From positions 62,001 to 126,000 of the forward strand of contig JAHBXN010000007.1 of NCBI GenBank assembly GCA_019636475.1: 64,000 nt of DNA. Reading direction: 5' to 3'. The position numbers and the translations under genes are program-made. Positions 1 to 14,705 of this stretch are shown one piece after another. The first letter of the stretch is position 1. Every line of letters starts with the position of its first letter. The notes beneath the pieces are model-generated. The model saw nothing but the letters and a program-made list of their open reading frames with translations, searched no databases and was not told the DNA's origin. The stretch comes from Phycisphaerae bacterium. Its GTDB lineage: Bacteria; Planctomycetota; Phycisphaerae; UBA1845; UTPLA1.

Positions 1-2
1 TT

Positions 3-596
3 GCGGCCGACCCCCAGCGTGCCGTCATCATCGCCGAAACAGATGTTCATCCCTGCTTTCGACATGCTTATCCATACGACGTCAAAATTTTCATTTTCGG
101 CCCCCCGCCCTCGATCGGAGAGCTATTCCGATCCGAGAACGAGACGGCCCACGCGATCGATCGGGCAATGCATGACACCGCGGAGTTTGCCGCTGAGTTG
201 TTCGGGCTCGATCGCGTCGGTCCGCAGGATTCGGCATGGGTTCCGGCGCTTGATTCAATGGATCAGGAGTTGCATGCCGGGCGGCAGACGTTTGACGACT
301 TTCTTCAATCGCCTGTCGGCGCGGAGATCGCCGCTCGACTCCGACTGCGGCCCGAGTTCCAGGGCATCGTCGACAGCGACGTTGTGTTTCTTAATTGCTC
401 GATTCGCCCTATCATGGGCCGACTGATTGACTATGTTGAACGTATCGAATCGCTGCTCACGCCGCTTCGGAATCGACTCGAGCGGCAAATTTACTTCGCA
501 GCGTGTGATCCGACTGATCTCTGCGATCCGAAATCCGAAGCGGGCATCCAGAGAATTGCCGAGGCGCTGATCGAAGCTCGAACGAGCCTTCAATGA
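3..596 (+). CDS. Hypothetical protein, C-terminal part (5' end outside window)
   Basis: The frame is open from the first in-frame base with no stop until 594-596, so the gene begins before the window; a Met codon at 168 lies mid-frame and is probably not the start. About 197 residues are visible. The first part has a beta-strand-rich stretch (AVIIAETDVHP, then VKIFIFGPPPS), followed by a mostly helical, acidic segment. I recognise no catalytic motif or family. Its stop overlaps the next gene's start (ATGA at 593-596), so it is probably translationally coupled to the DUF971 gene and nnrD. Confident as a gene, unknown function. Confidence 0.6.
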   Translation, partial: AADPQRAVIIAETDVHPCFRHAYPYDVKIFIFGPPPSIGELFRSENETAHAIDRAMHDTAEFAAELFGLDRVGPQDSAWVPALDSMDQELHAGRQTFDDFLQSPVGAEIAARLRLRPEFQGIVDSDVVFLNCSIRPIMGRLIDYVERIESLLTPLRNRLERQIYFAACDPTDLCDPKSEAGIQRIAEALIEARTSLQ

Positions 597-976
597 CCGA
601 AAACGAACTCATCGATCTCGCACTCAATCAACCGCTTGCCGCGAGCCAATTCAAACCGGTCGACCTGCGGCTGGATCGTCGCGATGGATTGACAGTCGTT
701 TGGGGTGACGGGCGGACCAGCACATATTCGCTTGTGTTTCTCCGAAAAGTCTGTCCTTGCGCCTCTTGTCGGACCGCGCGAGAGACTCCCGGACCGAAAG
801 GCTCGCCGCTTTCATTGAACATCCTGCCGGCGGGAATCGAGAAGGCGACCGAGTTTCGCAATGCGGGCCTCGTGGGGAAATATGCCATTCAGATCGACTG
901 GGCCGATGGGCACAACACCGGCATCTATGACTTTCGATATCTCCGGTTGATCGATCCGAACGAACCGCGCGAATAG
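593..976 (+). CDS. DUF971 domain protein
   Basis: A 127-residue protein matching the DUF971 / gamma-butyrobetaine hydroxylase N-terminal-like family. It has the pattern W-x-DG (VVWGDGRTSTY), then the leucine-arginine-cysteine core (FLRKVCPCASCRTA), then a second W-x-DG turn (IDWADGHNTGIYDF) and the final YLRL strand. Family members are small proteins that often accompany Fe-S or Mrp-type genes, and in eukaryotes the fold is fused to 2-oxoglutarate oxygenases; the bacterial stand-alone role is not established. The three clustered cysteines could bind metal (inference). It overlaps the upstream gene by ATGA and lies 2 bp before nnrD. Confidence 0.85.
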   Translation: MTENELIDLALNQPLAASQFKPVDLRLDRRDGLTVVWGDGRTSTYSLVFLRKVCPCASCRTARETPGPKGSPLSLNILPAGIEKATEFRNAGLVGKYAIQIDWADGHNTGIYDFRYLRLIDPNEPRE

Positions 977-978
977 CC

Positions 979-2043
979 ATGGCGAAACAAACAAAGCGCC
1001 GGCAGGTCGTTCAATTCTCGCGGCAGCCCGCGCCAACGCGAATCGTTACCCTTCCAAGAATTCCACGGCGACCCCGGGATTCCCACAAAGGTGATTTTGG
1101 CCGAGTGCTGGTGATCGCCGGATCGCGGGAAATGATCGGCGCTCCGGCGTTGGTCGCTTTGGCGGCGCTCCGGAGCGGCGCCGGATTAGTAACGATCGGA
1201 TGCCCCCGCAGCGTGCAGCCCGCCGTGGCCGCGCTCTGCCCTTGTGCAACGTCGCTGCCCCTGTCGGAGGATTCCAACGGATGCATCCGACCGGCGGACG
1301 CGATTGCGATTCTTGAAGAGAACGAATGGTTCGATGCCCGATCGGCGCCGTCCGTTGTCGCGGTCGGCCCGGGAATCGGACAATTGGGCGTGAATGCGGG
1401 CGATTTCGTCGAACTGATTCGGCGGTTTACGCGTACGCCGCTGTCAATTCCACTTGTCCTAGATGCCGACGGACTCAACGCGGTTTCCTCAGTTCACAAT
1501 CCGGCCGGCGGAAACCTGACTTGGGCGATTGGCTCGAATGTCGTATTGACGCCGCATCCCGGCGAGATGGCTCGCATGTACGGCATCTCCTCGAAGGCCG
1601 TGCAATCGGACCGCGAGCGCGTCGCGCGCCAGGCAGCATTCGATATTTCCACTGCAAATGGCACAGCACAACTCGCGAGTGACGCTCATTCGGTTTCCGA
1701 GGCCAGCCCCATCGTTCTACTGAAAGGAGCCGGGACGATCGTCACTGACGGCCGGCGCGTATTCAAATGCAAGACCGGAAACCCCGGAATGGCAACGGGC
1801 GGCTCGGGTGACGTTCTCACCGGCGTCATTGCCGGACTCATCGCACAGGGGCTCGCAAGATTCGACGCAGCCGTACTTGCTGCACATCTTCACGGGCGCG
1901 CCGGAGACATCGCGGCTGCAAAGCTAGGTCAAATCTCCTTAATTGCAAGCGATCTGATCGACCACCTGCCGGGCGCATTCCGAGAACTCTCGCGCCACGT
2001 CACGAAACAGGAAGGCCGACGATCGTTAAATCGTCGGCCTTGA
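979..2043 (+). CDS. nnrD: ADP/ATP-dependent (S)-NAD(P)H-hydrate dehydratase
   Basis: Repairs hydrated NADH/NADPH by nucleotide-dependent dehydration (YjeF C-terminal / CARKD family, ribokinase-like fold). Diagnostic segments: HKGDFGRVLVIAGS near residues 36-49, LVLDADGLNAV, LTPHPGEMARM near 190, VLLKGAGTIVTDG, and the nucleotide-binding NPGMATGGSGDVLTG near 267. At 354 residues it is a stand-alone dehydratase without the N-terminal epimerase (NnrE) domain; the roughly 30-residue basic N-terminus is extra. It follows the DUF971 gene by 2 bp, so it is probably co-transcribed. Its last codons form one arm of a strong hairpin. Confidence 0.95.
   Translation: MAKQTKRRQVVQFSRQPAPTRIVTLPRIPRRPRDSHKGDFGRVLVIAGSREMIGAPALVALAALRSGAGLVTIGCPRSVQPAVAALCPCATSLPLSEDSNGCIRPADAIAILEENEWFDARSAPSVVAVGPGIGQLGVNAGDFVELIRRFTRTPLSIPLVLDADGLNAVSSVHNPAGGNLTWAIGSNVVLTPHPGEMARMYGISSKAVQSDRERVARQAAFDISTANGTAQLASDAHSVSEASPIVLLKGAGTIVTDGRRVFKCKTGNPGMATGGSGDVLTGVIAGLIAQGLARFDAAVLAAHLHGRAGDIAAAKLGQISLIASDLIDHLPGAFRELSRHVTKQEGRRSLNRRP
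2012..2041. terminator. Hairpin between convergent nnrD and rpsG (probable terminator)
   Basis: A perfect 12-bp stem (2012-2023 paired with 2030-2041) with a 6-nt loop. It lies inside the last codons of nnrD and 61 bp past the rpsG stop. Neither side has a clean T-tract (TTTT at 2056-2059 on the plus side), so termination may be imperfect, but symmetry and position between convergent genes suggest a shared bidirectional terminator. Confidence 0.6.
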
Positions 2044-2102
2044 ATCGCATCAAAACTTTTGGAGACGACGGCCGATTGAGCCCGCCACTCAGACGGGAGA
2101 TA

Positions 2103-2579
2103 TCACCAGGCAAAGTGGGCGAAGGCCTTATTCGCCTCAGCCATGCGGTGAACGTTATCCTTGGTCGTCACGGCCGCGCCGGAGTTATTGAAGGCATCAA
2201 GCAATTCGGCCGCGAGACGATCCTTCATGGGCCGTCCCTTCTTCCCGCGGGCGGCTTCGAGAATCCATCGAATCGCGAGGGCCTGGCTGCGCTTTGGATT
2301 CACCGACATCGGCACCTGATAGTTGCTTCCGCCAACTCGCTTGCTGCGAATCTGAACGCTGGGCCGTACATTGTTGATCGCCTTCTCGAAAACCTCGAGC
2401 GGCGGAACGTCCTTCACTTTCTTCGAGACGGCATCAATTGCTTCGTAAAATACCTTCTGAGCGACGGTCTTCTTGCCGCTCCACATCATGCAATTGATGA
2501 ATTTACCGACAAGGACACTGTTGAATCTCGGATCCGGTCGAAGCTGATCCTCCGACCTCGTCCACTTCTTGAAACCCAT
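2103..2579 (-). CDS. rpsG: 30S ribosomal protein S7
   Basis: Primary 16S rRNA-binding protein that nucleates assembly of the 30S head. The 158 residues match S7 over the full usual length: FINCMMWSGKKTVAQKVFYEA, then the P-P-L-E-V-F-x-x-A-I-x-N core (PPLEVFEKAINNVRP), VGGSNYQVPM, and a C-terminal KDNVHRMAEANKAFAHFAW. It is the last gene of the rpoB-GNAT-rpoC-rpsL-rpsG run, 164 bp after rpsL, and converges with nnrD. fusA and tuf, which normally follow rpsG, are absent here. Confidence 0.98.
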   Translation of the reverse strand: MGFKKWTRSEDQLRPDPRFNSVLVGKFINCMMWSGKKTVAQKVFYEAIDAVSKKVKDVPPLEVFEKAINNVRPSVQIRSKRVGGSNYQVPMSVNPKRSQALAIRWILEAARGKKGRPMKDRLAAELLDAFNNSGAAVTTKDNVHRMAEANKAFAHFAW

Positions 2580-2743
2580 GCTGAAACCTCAAACTTCTGG
2601 TTCGCCGCATCCATCGTCGCGACGATCTGCCGACGAATTCCCTCGCCGGACACCATACTCGGCCGGGCACTCGCCGACCGTCATGTCACATATTAATCAC
2701 ACCGACGTCGCGAGAATGGCCGCGCCAGATCGAATAGCCGGGG

Positions 2744-3136
2744 TTACTTCTTTCGCTTGGTGCCATACTTGCTGCGAGAGCGATTGCGCCGTGTGCCGAA
2801 CTTCTCCTGCTCCTCAACGGCCGAACAGTCCAGAACACCACGAATGATGTGGTATCGGATACCGGGAAGGTCTCGAACTCGACCTCCGCGAATCAACACA
2901 ATCGAGTGTTCCTGAAGGTTGTGGCCGATGCCGGGGATATACGCAGTCACTTCACGGCCGTTCGAGAGTCGGACACGAGCCACCTTTCGCAGCGCGGAGT
3001 TCGGCTTCTTCGGCGTCATCGTTTTGACGATGAGACACACACCGCGCTTCTGTGGACAAGCATCCAGATCGCGCGACTTGGACTTCGCAACTTCCGGTCG
3101 TCGTGGCCGGCGGCAGAGCTGATTGATCGTGGGCAT
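2744..3136 (-). CDS. rpsL: 30S ribosomal protein S12 (Arg at position 88)
   Basis: S12 sits in the decoding centre and controls tRNA-selection accuracy. The 130-residue protein has [35 protein letters not shown] and a basic lysine-rich tail (KYGTKRKK). Counting Met as 1, the lysine at 43 is intact, but the second streptomycin-relevant site reads GGRVRDLPG, so residue 88 is Arg (codon CGA) rather than the usual Lys. K88R is a classical streptomycin-resistance substitution in other bacteria. The gene follows rpoC by 182 bp. Confidence 0.98.
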   Translation of the reverse strand: MPTINQLCRRPRRPEVAKSKSRDLDACPQKRGVCLIVKTMTPKKPNSALRKVARVRLSNGREVTAYIPGIGHNLQEHSIVLIRGGRVRDLPGIRYHIIRGVLDCSAVEEQEKFGTRRNRSRSKYGTKRKK

Positions 3137-3164
3137 TAAAACCTCTTCTACTTCACAACACTTT

Positions 3165-3183
3165 CAAACGCCGCTTCGCGGCG
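3165..3183 (-). terminator. Possible attenuator hairpin between rpoC and rpsL
   Basis: On the minus strand a GC-only 6-bp stem (3178-3183 with 3169-3174) with a 3-nt loop is followed by a short run of three T. It lies in the 182-bp gap after rpoC, about 30 bp before the rpsL start. It is too short to be a certain terminator and could tune read-through into rpsL. Confidence 0.3.
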
Positions 3184-3318
3184 CGATGAATCACACTTTT
3201 TCTGGTGCGGCAATCAAGCCGGCACCCATCCAAACGCCGATTGCGTCCGATTCGGCGACGATGCGCTATGCTTCGGCGGTGCGAAGCCACGCATCTTATC
3301 TTGAATGACAGCCGCTCG

Positions 3319-6300
3319 TCAATGCGACGATTGCGAGGCCGCATCATCCTTCGGCTCGGACGGCGATTCGCTGATTCCGGGCACCGTTGGCGTGCTGAAT
3401 GGTGCGCCGCTATCCAGCGCCATGGTGGCATTGGCCGTGACGCCGCCGCCGAACGCAGGCTTGCCTTCCACTTCTCCAGCCGTCGCACTCGGAGGCAACT
3501 CGCCGACCGCTTCGGAGATTCTCATCTCCGAAGTCTCCTCCTCAATCGGCTCTCCAAGATGCTGTAACTCCATATCCTGAAAAGGCTTGAACGCCGTTCC
3601 CGCAGGGATCAGATGGCCGAGAATCACGTTCTCCTTCAGGCCGTACAACCGATCCATCTGGCTGCTCAAAGCTGCCTCGGTCAGGACCTTGGTGGTCTCC
3701 TGGAAGCTGGCCGCAGAGATGAACGACTCGCTTTGCAACGCGGCCTTGGTGATACCCAGAAGCAGGGTCGACGCGCTTGCGGGCTTGGGCTTACGACCCT
3801 TGGCCGGGTCCTTGCCTGCGGCTTCAAGCTGCTCATTTGCCGCAACGTAGTCCTCCTTGGAGACGATCTGGCCTTCCTTGAATTGCGAATCGCCGGGGTC
3901 GGCAATTTTGTAGCTGCGGATTAGTGCCTGGTTTATCGACTGGAATCGGTGACGATCGACGACCTCACTCGGCAGCAACTCCGAGTCGCCCTGATTATCG
4001 ACACGCACCTTGCGGAGCATCTGCGACAGAATCGTTTCGATGTGCTTGTCGTTGATACTAACGTTCTGCGAGCGATAAACCGCCTGCACTTCATTGATCA
4101 GATAGCCATGCAACGCTTCTTCGCCCTTGATCGCGAGAATATCGTGTGGAACGAGCGGGCCGTCGCACAACGGATCGCCCGCATCGACATGATCTCCCGC
4201 ATGCACGAGGAGGTGCTTGTCCTGCGGCACGTGGTGGTCGCGCGGTTCGAGTTCCTTGCTGTCCGGATGCACGGTGATGGTCATCTTGCCTCGACGCTTG
4301 TCGCTGCGAATCTCCACCGTCCCGGAAATCTCAGACATCACCGCCGGTTCCTTCGGCTTGCGAGCTTCGAACAACTCCGTGACGCGGGGCAGACCGCCGG
4401 TGATGTCCTGCGTACCTGAAAGCTCTCGCGGTCGGCGTGCAAGCAGCCAGCCGGCCGTCACAACCTGACCCTCAGAGACTTCGATTCGAGCCTTTGACGG
4501 CAAGTAGTGATACTCAATGATCTTGCCTTGCTCGTCCTCGATGATGACCTGCGGGTTCTTGTCGCCGCGGTGCTCAACCACAACGAGCTTGCTGGTGCCT
4601 CGGGCTTCCGAGTCGGTTCGGACCGTCTCGCCCTCCACGACGTCCTGGAAGCGAATGACACCTGCCGCTTCCGCAAGAATCGGCGTCAGGTGAGGATCCC
4701 ACACAGTGATGACGTCGCGCCGCTGAACCTGCTGCCCCTCGCGGACCAGCACGCGTCCACCGTAGGGAATCTTGTATCGCTCAAGCTCGCGGTCCTTCTC
4801 GTCGTTGATCGAGATTTCGCCATTTCGCTTGAGAACAACGAGACACTGCTCCTTCGACTCAGGATCCGTGAATTCCACGGCATTCAGATTGTGGAACTTC
4901 ACAAAACCGGCATTCGAACACTTGATGTCGCTCTCGATGACCGCGCGGCTCGCAACACCGCCGGTATGGAACGTTCGCATCGTCAACTGGGTGCCCGGTT
5001 CACCAATCGACTGCGCGGCGATGATGCCGACGGCCATTCCCCGCTCCACCAGTTGACCAGTGGCCAGGTCCATACCGTAGCAGCGAGCACACACGCCGGT
5101 GCCCGCCTCGCACGTCAACGGACTGCGGACACGAATCGTCTCAAGGCCCAATCCTCCCTCGGAAGGCGGGCTTTCGATTCGTCGCGCGATCACGTCGGTG
5201 ATAATGTCATTCTCTCGAACGACGATATCGTCGGTCACGGGATGGCGGATGGTGTCGCGTGCCACGCGGCCGATGATTGACTCAGCCAGCGAGATATCAA
5301 CTTCCTCGCCCTTGTACTGCACGCCCTTGATCACACCCTTGATCGTGCCGCAATCGAGCCGACTAACGATCAGATTCTGTGCAACATCCGCCAGTTTTCG
5401 AGTCAAATAGCCGGAGTCGGCCGTCTTGAGCGCCGTATCCGCCAAACCCTTTCGTGCGCCGTGGGTCGAGCTGAAGTACTCAAGAACCGACAGACCCTCG
5501 CGGAAGTTCGCCTTAATCGGTGTCTCAATGATTTCGCCGCTGGGCTTGGCCATCAGAGCGCGCATGCCGGCCAACTGGCGAATCTGGTCGACGCTGCCGC
5601 GAGCACCCGAGTCTGACATGAGGTAAATCGGATTCAGATATCGCCGAGCGCCGGCATCTCCCGAGTGGGCATATCGGAAATCGTCGGTGCGATAGTCGTT
5701 CTTGAATTCGGCCATCATCGCCTCGGTCACTTCCTCGCGGACGTGAACCCAGATGTCGATCAGGGCGTTGTATCGCTCGAGGTCTGTGATCGCGCCTTGT
5801 TGGCACGCCTTGACGATCTTGTCCACCTTCTTCTGGGCGGCTTCGATGATCGCCTTCTTCTTTACCGGGATACGCATGTCCGCCAGACCGAACGACAAGC
5901 CGGCCAGCGTGCTGCGCTTAAATCCAAGCTCCTTAATGCGGTCGAGCAGGATGATCGTTTCAGGACGACCGAGCAGCTCGTAGCAGATCGCGATGACGCG
6001 GGCCGCGCCCTTGGAGCTCAGCGGGCAGTTGAAGAACGGCATCTTCGGGTGAAGGATGTCGTTGAATATCAGCCGGCCGACCGTCGTGACGATCACCTTG
6101 TTATCCGGCATCGGCTTCGACAGTTCCTTGAAGTGTTCCACGATGCGCTCGCGGTCGACGCGCACCTTGATTCGCTCGTGAATCCCGATCTTCTTCAAGT
6201 CGTAAGCGAGCATCGCTTCAACCGGATTGGCGAATGTGTGCTTCGGATCATCCGGCTTGTCGAAGTAATGGTGCTCACAGGTCAGGTAGAAGACGCCCAT

Positions 6301-7806
6301 GACGATGTCCTGGCTCGGCGACATGATGGGTGAACCGCTTGCCGGACTGAAGATGTTATTGGTCGCGAGCATCAGCACATGCGCCTCGGCCTGTGCCTCG
6401 ATCGACAACGGAAGGTGAACCGCCATCTGGTCACCGTCGAAGTCCGCATTGAAGCCGCGACACACCAGCGGGTGGATTCGGATCGCATTGCCTTCGACAA
6501 GTACCGGCTCGAATGCCTGAATACCCATGCGGTGCAGTGTCGGTGCGCGATTCAGCAGCACCGGATGCTGATGAATCACTTCCTCGAGAATGTCCCAGAT
6601 TTCCTGATCGCGACGCTCGAGCATTTTCTTCGCCGACTTGATCGTGTCAGCGAGGCCGAGTTCTTTCAGGCGACGAATGATGAATGGCTGGTAAAGCTCC
6701 AGCGCGATGCGTTTCGGCAGACCGACCTGATGCAGCTTGAGTTCCGGACCGATTACGATCACGCTTCGCGCCGAGTAGTCCACGCGTTTGCCAAGCAGAT
6801 TCTCACGGAAACGGCCCTGCTTGCCCTTGATCATGTCGGTCAAGGACTTCAACGGTCGATTCGAAGAGCCGAGCACTGGACGACGGCAGCGACCGTTGTC
6901 GAACAGCGCATCCACCGCCTGCTGAAGCATCCGCTTCTCGTTGCGAATGATGACTTCGGGCGCGTTCAGATCGATGAGCTTCTTCAGACGGTTGTTGCGA
7001 TTGATAATGCGGCGATAGAGATCGTTCAAATCGCTCGTCGCGAAGTTGCCGCTTTCAAGCAGAACGAGCGGCCGCAGGTCCGGCGGAATGACCGGAATGA
7101 CTTCCATGACCATCCAGGTCGGGTCGTTTGTGCTGGATCGAAGGTTCTCGCAGATCTTCAGGCGCTTCGAGAGGTCCTTGATCTTCTGCTTGCTATTGGT
7201 CTTCGTGATTGCATCGCGCAGCTCGACCGACAATTGCTTCAAGTCGATCTTCGACAGCAACTTCTTAACGGCCTCGGCACCGATGCTCGCTTCGAAGCTG
7301 TTGCCATGCTTCTCGACGGCCTGACGATATTCGTCCTCGGAGAGAATCTGCCGCTCCTTCAGAGGTGAATCACCCGGCTCGATGACGACATAGTCCTGGA
7401 AGTAGACCACCTTCTCGAGATCGCTGGTCTTCATGTCGAGCAGCGCGCCCAAACGCGACGGCATCGCCTTGAAGAACCAGATGTGGACGATCGGCGCGGC
7501 CAAGTTGATATGGCCCATGCGCTTGCGCCGAACGCGGCTGTGTGTCACCTTGACGCCGCAACGATCGCAGATCATGCCCTTGTGCTTCGTGCCCTTGTAC
7601 TTGCCGCAGAAGCATTCCCAGTCGCGCTCGGGACCGAAGATGCGCTCACAGAACAGGCCGTCCTTTTCTGCGCGGTAGGTCCGGTAATTGATCGTTTCCG
7701 GCTTGCGAACTTCGCCGTACGACCACGAACGAATGTCGTTGGGCGACGCCAGCGAAATCTTGACCGCTGCGTAGTCATTAATCCGGTCGTATACGCTCTC
7801 TGCCAT
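3319..7806 (-). CDS. rpoC: DNA-directed RNA polymerase subunit beta'
   Basis: Catalytic clamp subunit of RNA polymerase. The Mg2+-binding motif [12 protein letters not shown] is near residues 451-462. The N-terminal zinc site (CFCGKYKG...MICDRCG) and the C-terminal one ([13 protein letters not shown]) are intact, as is the trigger-loop region ([12 protein letters not shown]). I chose ATG at 7806 ([11 protein letters not shown]) because AAGGA lies 10 nt upstream; a longer reading frame to 7878 would add 24 atypical residues. The product is 1,495 aa, longer than E. coli's 1,407, mainly through a proline/acid-rich C-terminal tail. It lies downstream of rpoB with a GNAT gene between them. Confidence 0.98.
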   Translation of the reverse strand: MAESVYDRINDYAAVKISLASPNDIRSWSYGEVRKPETINYRTYRAEKDGLFCERIFGPERDWECFCGKYKGTKHKGMICDRCGVKVTHSRVRRKRMGHINLAAPIVHIWFFKAMPSRLGALLDMKTSDLEKVVYFQDYVVIEPGDSPLKERQILSEDEYRQAVEKHGNSFEASIGAEAVKKLLSKIDLKQLSVELRDAITKTNSKQKIKDLSKRLKICENLRSSTNDPTWMVMEVIPVIPPDLRPLVLLESGNFATSDLNDLYRRIINRNNRLKKLIDLNAPEVIIRNEKRMLQQAVDALFDNGRCRRPVLGSSNRPLKSLTDMIKGKQGRFRENLLGKRVDYSARSVIVIGPELKLHQVGLPKRIALELYQPFIIRRLKELGLADTIKSAKKMLERRDQEIWDILEEVIHQHPVLLNRAPTLHRMGIQAFEPVLVEGNAIRIHPLVCRGFNADFDGDQMAVHLPLSIEAQAEAHVLMLATNNIFSPASGSPIMSPSQDIVMGVFYLTCEHHYFDKPDDPKHTFANPVEAMLAYDLKKIGIHERIKVRVDRERIVEHFKELSKPMPDNKVIVTTVGRLIFNDILHPKMPFFNCPLSSKGAARVIAICYELLGRPETIILLDRIKELGFKRSTLAGLSFGLADMRIPVKKKAIIEAAQKKVDKIVKACQQGAITDLERYNALIDIWVHVREEVTEAMMAEFKNDYRTDDFRYAHSGDAGARRYLNPIYLMSDSGARGSVDQIRQLAGMRALMAKPSGEIIETPIKANFREGLSVLEYFSSTHGARKGLADTALKTADSGYLTRKLADVAQNLIVSRLDCGTIKGVIKGVQYKGEEVDISLAESIIGRVARDTIRHPVTDDIVVRENDIITDVIARRIESPPSEGGLGLETIRVRSPLTCEAGTGVCARCYGMDLATGQLVERGMAVGIIAAQSIGEPGTQLTMRTFHTGGVASRAVIESDIKCSNAGFVKFHNLNAVEFTDPESKEQCLVVLKRNGEISINDEKDRELERYKIPYGGRVLVREGQQVQRRDVITVWDPHLTPILAEAAGVIRFQDVVEGETVRTDSEARGTSKLVVVEHRGDKNPQVIIEDEQGKIIEYHYLPSKARIEVSEGQVVTAGWLLARRPRELSGTQDITGGLPRVTELFEARKPKEPAVMSEISGTVEIRSDKRRGKMTITVHPDSKELEPRDHHVPQDKHLLVHAGDHVDAGDPLCDGPLVPHDILAIKGEEALHGYLINEVQAVYRSQNVSINDKHIETILSQMLRKVRVDNQGDSELLPSEVVDRHRFQSINQALIRSYKIADPGDSQFKEGQIVSKEDYVAANEQLEAAGKDPAKGRKPKPASASTLLLGITKAALQSESFISAASFQETTKVLTEAALSSQMDRLYGLKENVILGHLIPAGTAFKPFQDMELQHLGEPIEEETSEMRISEAVGELPPSATAGEVEGKPAFGGGVTANATMALDSGAPFSTPTVPGISESPSEPKDDAASQSSH

Positions 7807-7914
7807 CGATAAACCATCCTTCTGTTCAACGAAGGGATATCTTTCGTCTGTCGTACAGGTCAGCTGATGCAAACTCACTCGCAGCCGGCCGACGCCGTCA
7901 TTCCCATTTGAAAC

Positions 7915-8421
7915 TTACGCGTTCGCCCGGCGTTCCGACACCGAAGCGCGGTGCGCCGGGTGATTCGTCAGACTCAGGCTCATCGGCACAAGACCGACCG
8001 CGCGCTTGAAGCCCAACTCTTCACAAAAATCCACTTCCGTTCCGTAGGCCGCGGCGTCAACACGTTCGCAACCCATTTTCGCGAGCGACTCGATCACGCG
8101 CATCGCCATTTCCTTGGCGATGTTGAACTGATCGTGCTCGATGCGGCCATCAACGTGCGTTACGGCGCCGGGGCCCTGGCACGACGGATCCAGCTTGCAC
8201 TCCGTCAGATAACCACGAATGCCGTCCGCCAGGCCGCGTGCAATGCCGAGCAAACGCCCGCTCGACTTCTCGCGGGCCGTGACAAAGCAAACCGACTTAT
8301 CCACCATTGTCGTCAGCTTGTCGATCGACTGCGGCAACATAGAACCCTGAGCACTGTAAAATGCCCGAAGGTCATCCACATCGATCTGCTTGACAGCTTC
8401 GAACTCAATATCACTCTGCAC
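7915..8421 (-). CDS. GNAT-family N-acetyltransferase between rpoB and rpoC
   Basis: About 168 residues with a GNAT-like plan: N-terminal strand-helix (IEFEAVKQIDVDDLRAFY), central strands (VCFVTAREKSSGRLLGIARG), an acetyl-CoA-site-like turn (SCQGPGAV), a helix (IAKEMAMRVIESLAKMGC) and a C-terminal FCEELGFKRAVGLVPM strand typical of the fold. Substrate unknown. The preferred start is GTG at 8421, 7 nt after a GGAG Shine-Dalgarno; TTG at 8439 is an alternative. It sits 31 bp after the rpoB stop and 108 bp before rpoC, so it is probably co-transcribed with RNA polymerase genes, an unusual position. Family call is by pattern, not search. Confidence 0.8.
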   Translation of the reverse strand: MQSDIEFEAVKQIDVDDLRAFYSAQGSMLPQSIDKLTTMVDKSVCFVTAREKSSGRLLGIARGLADGIRGYLTECKLDPSCQGPGAVTHVDGRIEHDQFNIAKEMAMRVIESLAKMGCERVDAAAYGTEVDFCEELGFKRAVGLVPMSLSLTNHPAHRASVSERRANA

Positions 8422-8452
8422 CGATCTGCTCCAACGCAATGGCCGACGACGA

Positions 8453-12919
<4,467 letters not shown>

Positions 12920-13523
12920 GCCGATCCCTCTGTCATTAACCAGTCCGCAATGGGCGGATCACTCCGCCGCGCGAACGCGATCCTCTTGTTGCTTTGCGTG
13001 GGGAGCCCGGTGAATCGGAATGAAACCTGGGCGAATTTCGCATTCGCCGCCTGTCCCGGGAACTCACCCGCTCGCTGCTTGCGCGCAGCTCCACGCCTCC
13101 GGTTCGTGCCGGAGTTACGTCACTTCACTGAGTGCTCTTCGCTGGTAAGGCAAATCTGCAAGGCACCCAAAATTCACTGCCAGGGTTGAATTTCTTCCAC
13201 GGGACTTGCCCGAAGCGCCCGCCATCTATTAGGAAGCCGATTAGTCCCACCGGATCGACCTAGTTCCGCGCGCACGTCGGTAACCGGGAAATTTTAACCG
13301 GACCTTCCGAGAACGCCAGCCCTTATCAACAATTTTCCACAATATTTTCTCGGACCTGCTCCCAATTGCACTGCAATCGGGTTAGCCTCGGCGGGGACCC
13401 GACTGACCCAGCCACGGCCTGGTGACCGTCAAACCCAATTTTGTCCGTAATTGACAGGTAGAATGCGGTAGAATTGTCCGGATACGGCCCGCCTGGACAT
13501 CCGACCCGGTCGGAGGGGAACTC
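12920..13523. other. Divergent intergenic region, rpoB / dockerin-protein gene
   Basis: These 604 bp separate rpoB (leftward) from a secreted-protein gene (rightward) and should carry both promoters. I see AT-rich stretches near 13325-13350 and 13431-13480. A TTGACA at 13451 has no well-spaced -10 box (the TAGAAT at 13469 is only 12 bp away), so I do not call a promoter. No credible ORF or RNA was recognised. Confidence 0.5.
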
Positions 13524-14705
13524 ATGCTCAAAATCAGCGCCTTTGCCTGCCTGCTCGCGATCGCGTGCGCCACAAGACTTCAGGCACAGATTCTCTATCA
13601 GACCGGATTCGAGTCCCCTCCTTTCACCGATGGCAACCTTGTAGCGCAGGACGGCTGGCTTTCCACAAACAACCCGCCAACCCCCGGCCTGGGGATTATT
13701 CAGTCCGCCGTCTCGGCAACAGGCGCCAGGTCACTCCGAATCGACGCCGCGCAAACCTTTAATTCCACGTGGTACTATCGCGAATTAAGTCACACGCCAG
13801 ATGTCAACGCAGCCCCGATTCTCCAGATTCGCTGGTCCGCTTACTTTGACCGGGACGGCAATACACCCAGCGGACTCTGGGGAATCGATCTTCATGACAG
13901 CTCCCTACCGGTAAACAAGCGGATCACCGCAGCCGGGATAAACGCGGTTGGAACAGTCGTGGCGTGGAATGGGAATTCGCTTCAGGATTGTGGCGTGACG
14001 CTGCCTGACAATCAGTGGCATCACTTCAGGCTTGACATCAACTGGCGTCCCGAGGTGCTTAAGGCAAACCTCATCGTTAACAACCAGGTAGTGGCTGCCA
14101 ATCTGAACCTAACGCCGACGCTGACGATGCCCGTCTCCGCCGCCGCGATCTGGAATCTGCACGCCGGCGGCGAGGACACCGCATATTTCGACGACTTCCG
14201 AATCGGCATGTTCGCTGACGCAGATGGGGACGGCTGCGGTGATTCCGATGACCTATGCCCATCAACGAATCCCGGAGACCCCATCGATGCTTTCGGCTGC
14301 TCAGCCCTCGACGACGATCAAGACGGCGTGACCAATCAATTGGACCTATGCCCCAACACTCCAATTTGCGTCACGTCGGTCGATGCAAATGGATGCCCTG
14401 ATCTCGATTCCGACAATGACGGCGCACCGGACGGATGCGACAATTGCCCGGGATTGGTCAATCCGGATCAGCTCGATTCAGACGGCGACGGCATCGGCAA
14501 TGCCTGCGATCCTTGTCCATTTCTCGCGTTCGGTGATCTCAACGCGGACTTTTCATTCAACGGTGCGGATATCCAGCGATTCGTCGAAATCCTGGCGGGC
14601 GGTCAGCCGACGGCCGAAGAAATATGCGCGGCCGACTTCAACGGGGATCTCGACGTTAGCATGGCGGACCTGCCCCTACTCGTGGAGTTGCTCCTCGAAA
14701 TGTGA
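13524..14705 (+). CDS. Secreted protein with thrombospondin-3 repeats and a dockerin-like C-terminus
   Basis: The 393-residue product begins with a signal peptide (MLKISAFACLLAIACATRL, probable cleavage after LQA). Residues about 25-235 form a beta-rich region resembling a concanavalin-like (laminin-G type) domain and ending in AYFDDFRIG. Three or four calcium-binding thrombospondin type-3 repeats follow (DADGDGCGDSDDLCP, DLDSDNDGAPDGCDNCP, DSDGDGIGNACDPCP). The end is a dockerin-like pair of loops (DLNADFSFNGADIQRFVEIL and DFNGDLDVSMADLPLLVELL). Such ends are common in Planctomycetota surface proteins and may mediate Ca2+-dependent attachment (inference). The start has a GGAGG-like site (GGAGGGG) about 6 nt upstream. 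Confidence 0.85.
   Translation: MLKISAFACLLAIACATRLQAQILYQTGFESPPFTDGNLVAQDGWLSTNNPPTPGLGIIQSAVSATGARSLRIDAAQTFNSTWYYRELSHTPDVNAAPILQIRWSAYFDRDGNTPSGLWGIDLHDSSLPVNKRITAAGINAVGTVVAWNGNSLQDCGVTLPDNQWHHFRLDINWRPEVLKANLIVNNQVVAANLNLTPTLTMPVSAAAIWNLHAGGEDTAYFDDFRIGMFADADGDGCGDSDDLCPSTNPGDPIDAFGCSALDDDQDGVTNQLDLCPNTPICVTSVDANGCPDLDSDNDGAPDGCDNCPGLVNPDQLDSDGDGIGNACDPCPFLAFGDLNADFSFNGADIQRFVEILAGGQPTAEEICAADFNGDLDVSMADLPLLVELLLEM

Noticed and set aside
1-426. 141-codon frame 1 at the window start
   Set aside because: Ser/Arg-rich composition; frame 3 continues into the gene that overlaps the DUF971 start.
6379-7368. 329-codon frame opposite rpoC
   Set aside because: Antisense shadow of rpoC in high-GC DNA.
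13451-13474. TTGACA with TAGAAT as a promoter for the dockerin-protein gene
   Set aside because: The spacing is 12 bp, too short for a sigma-70 promoter.
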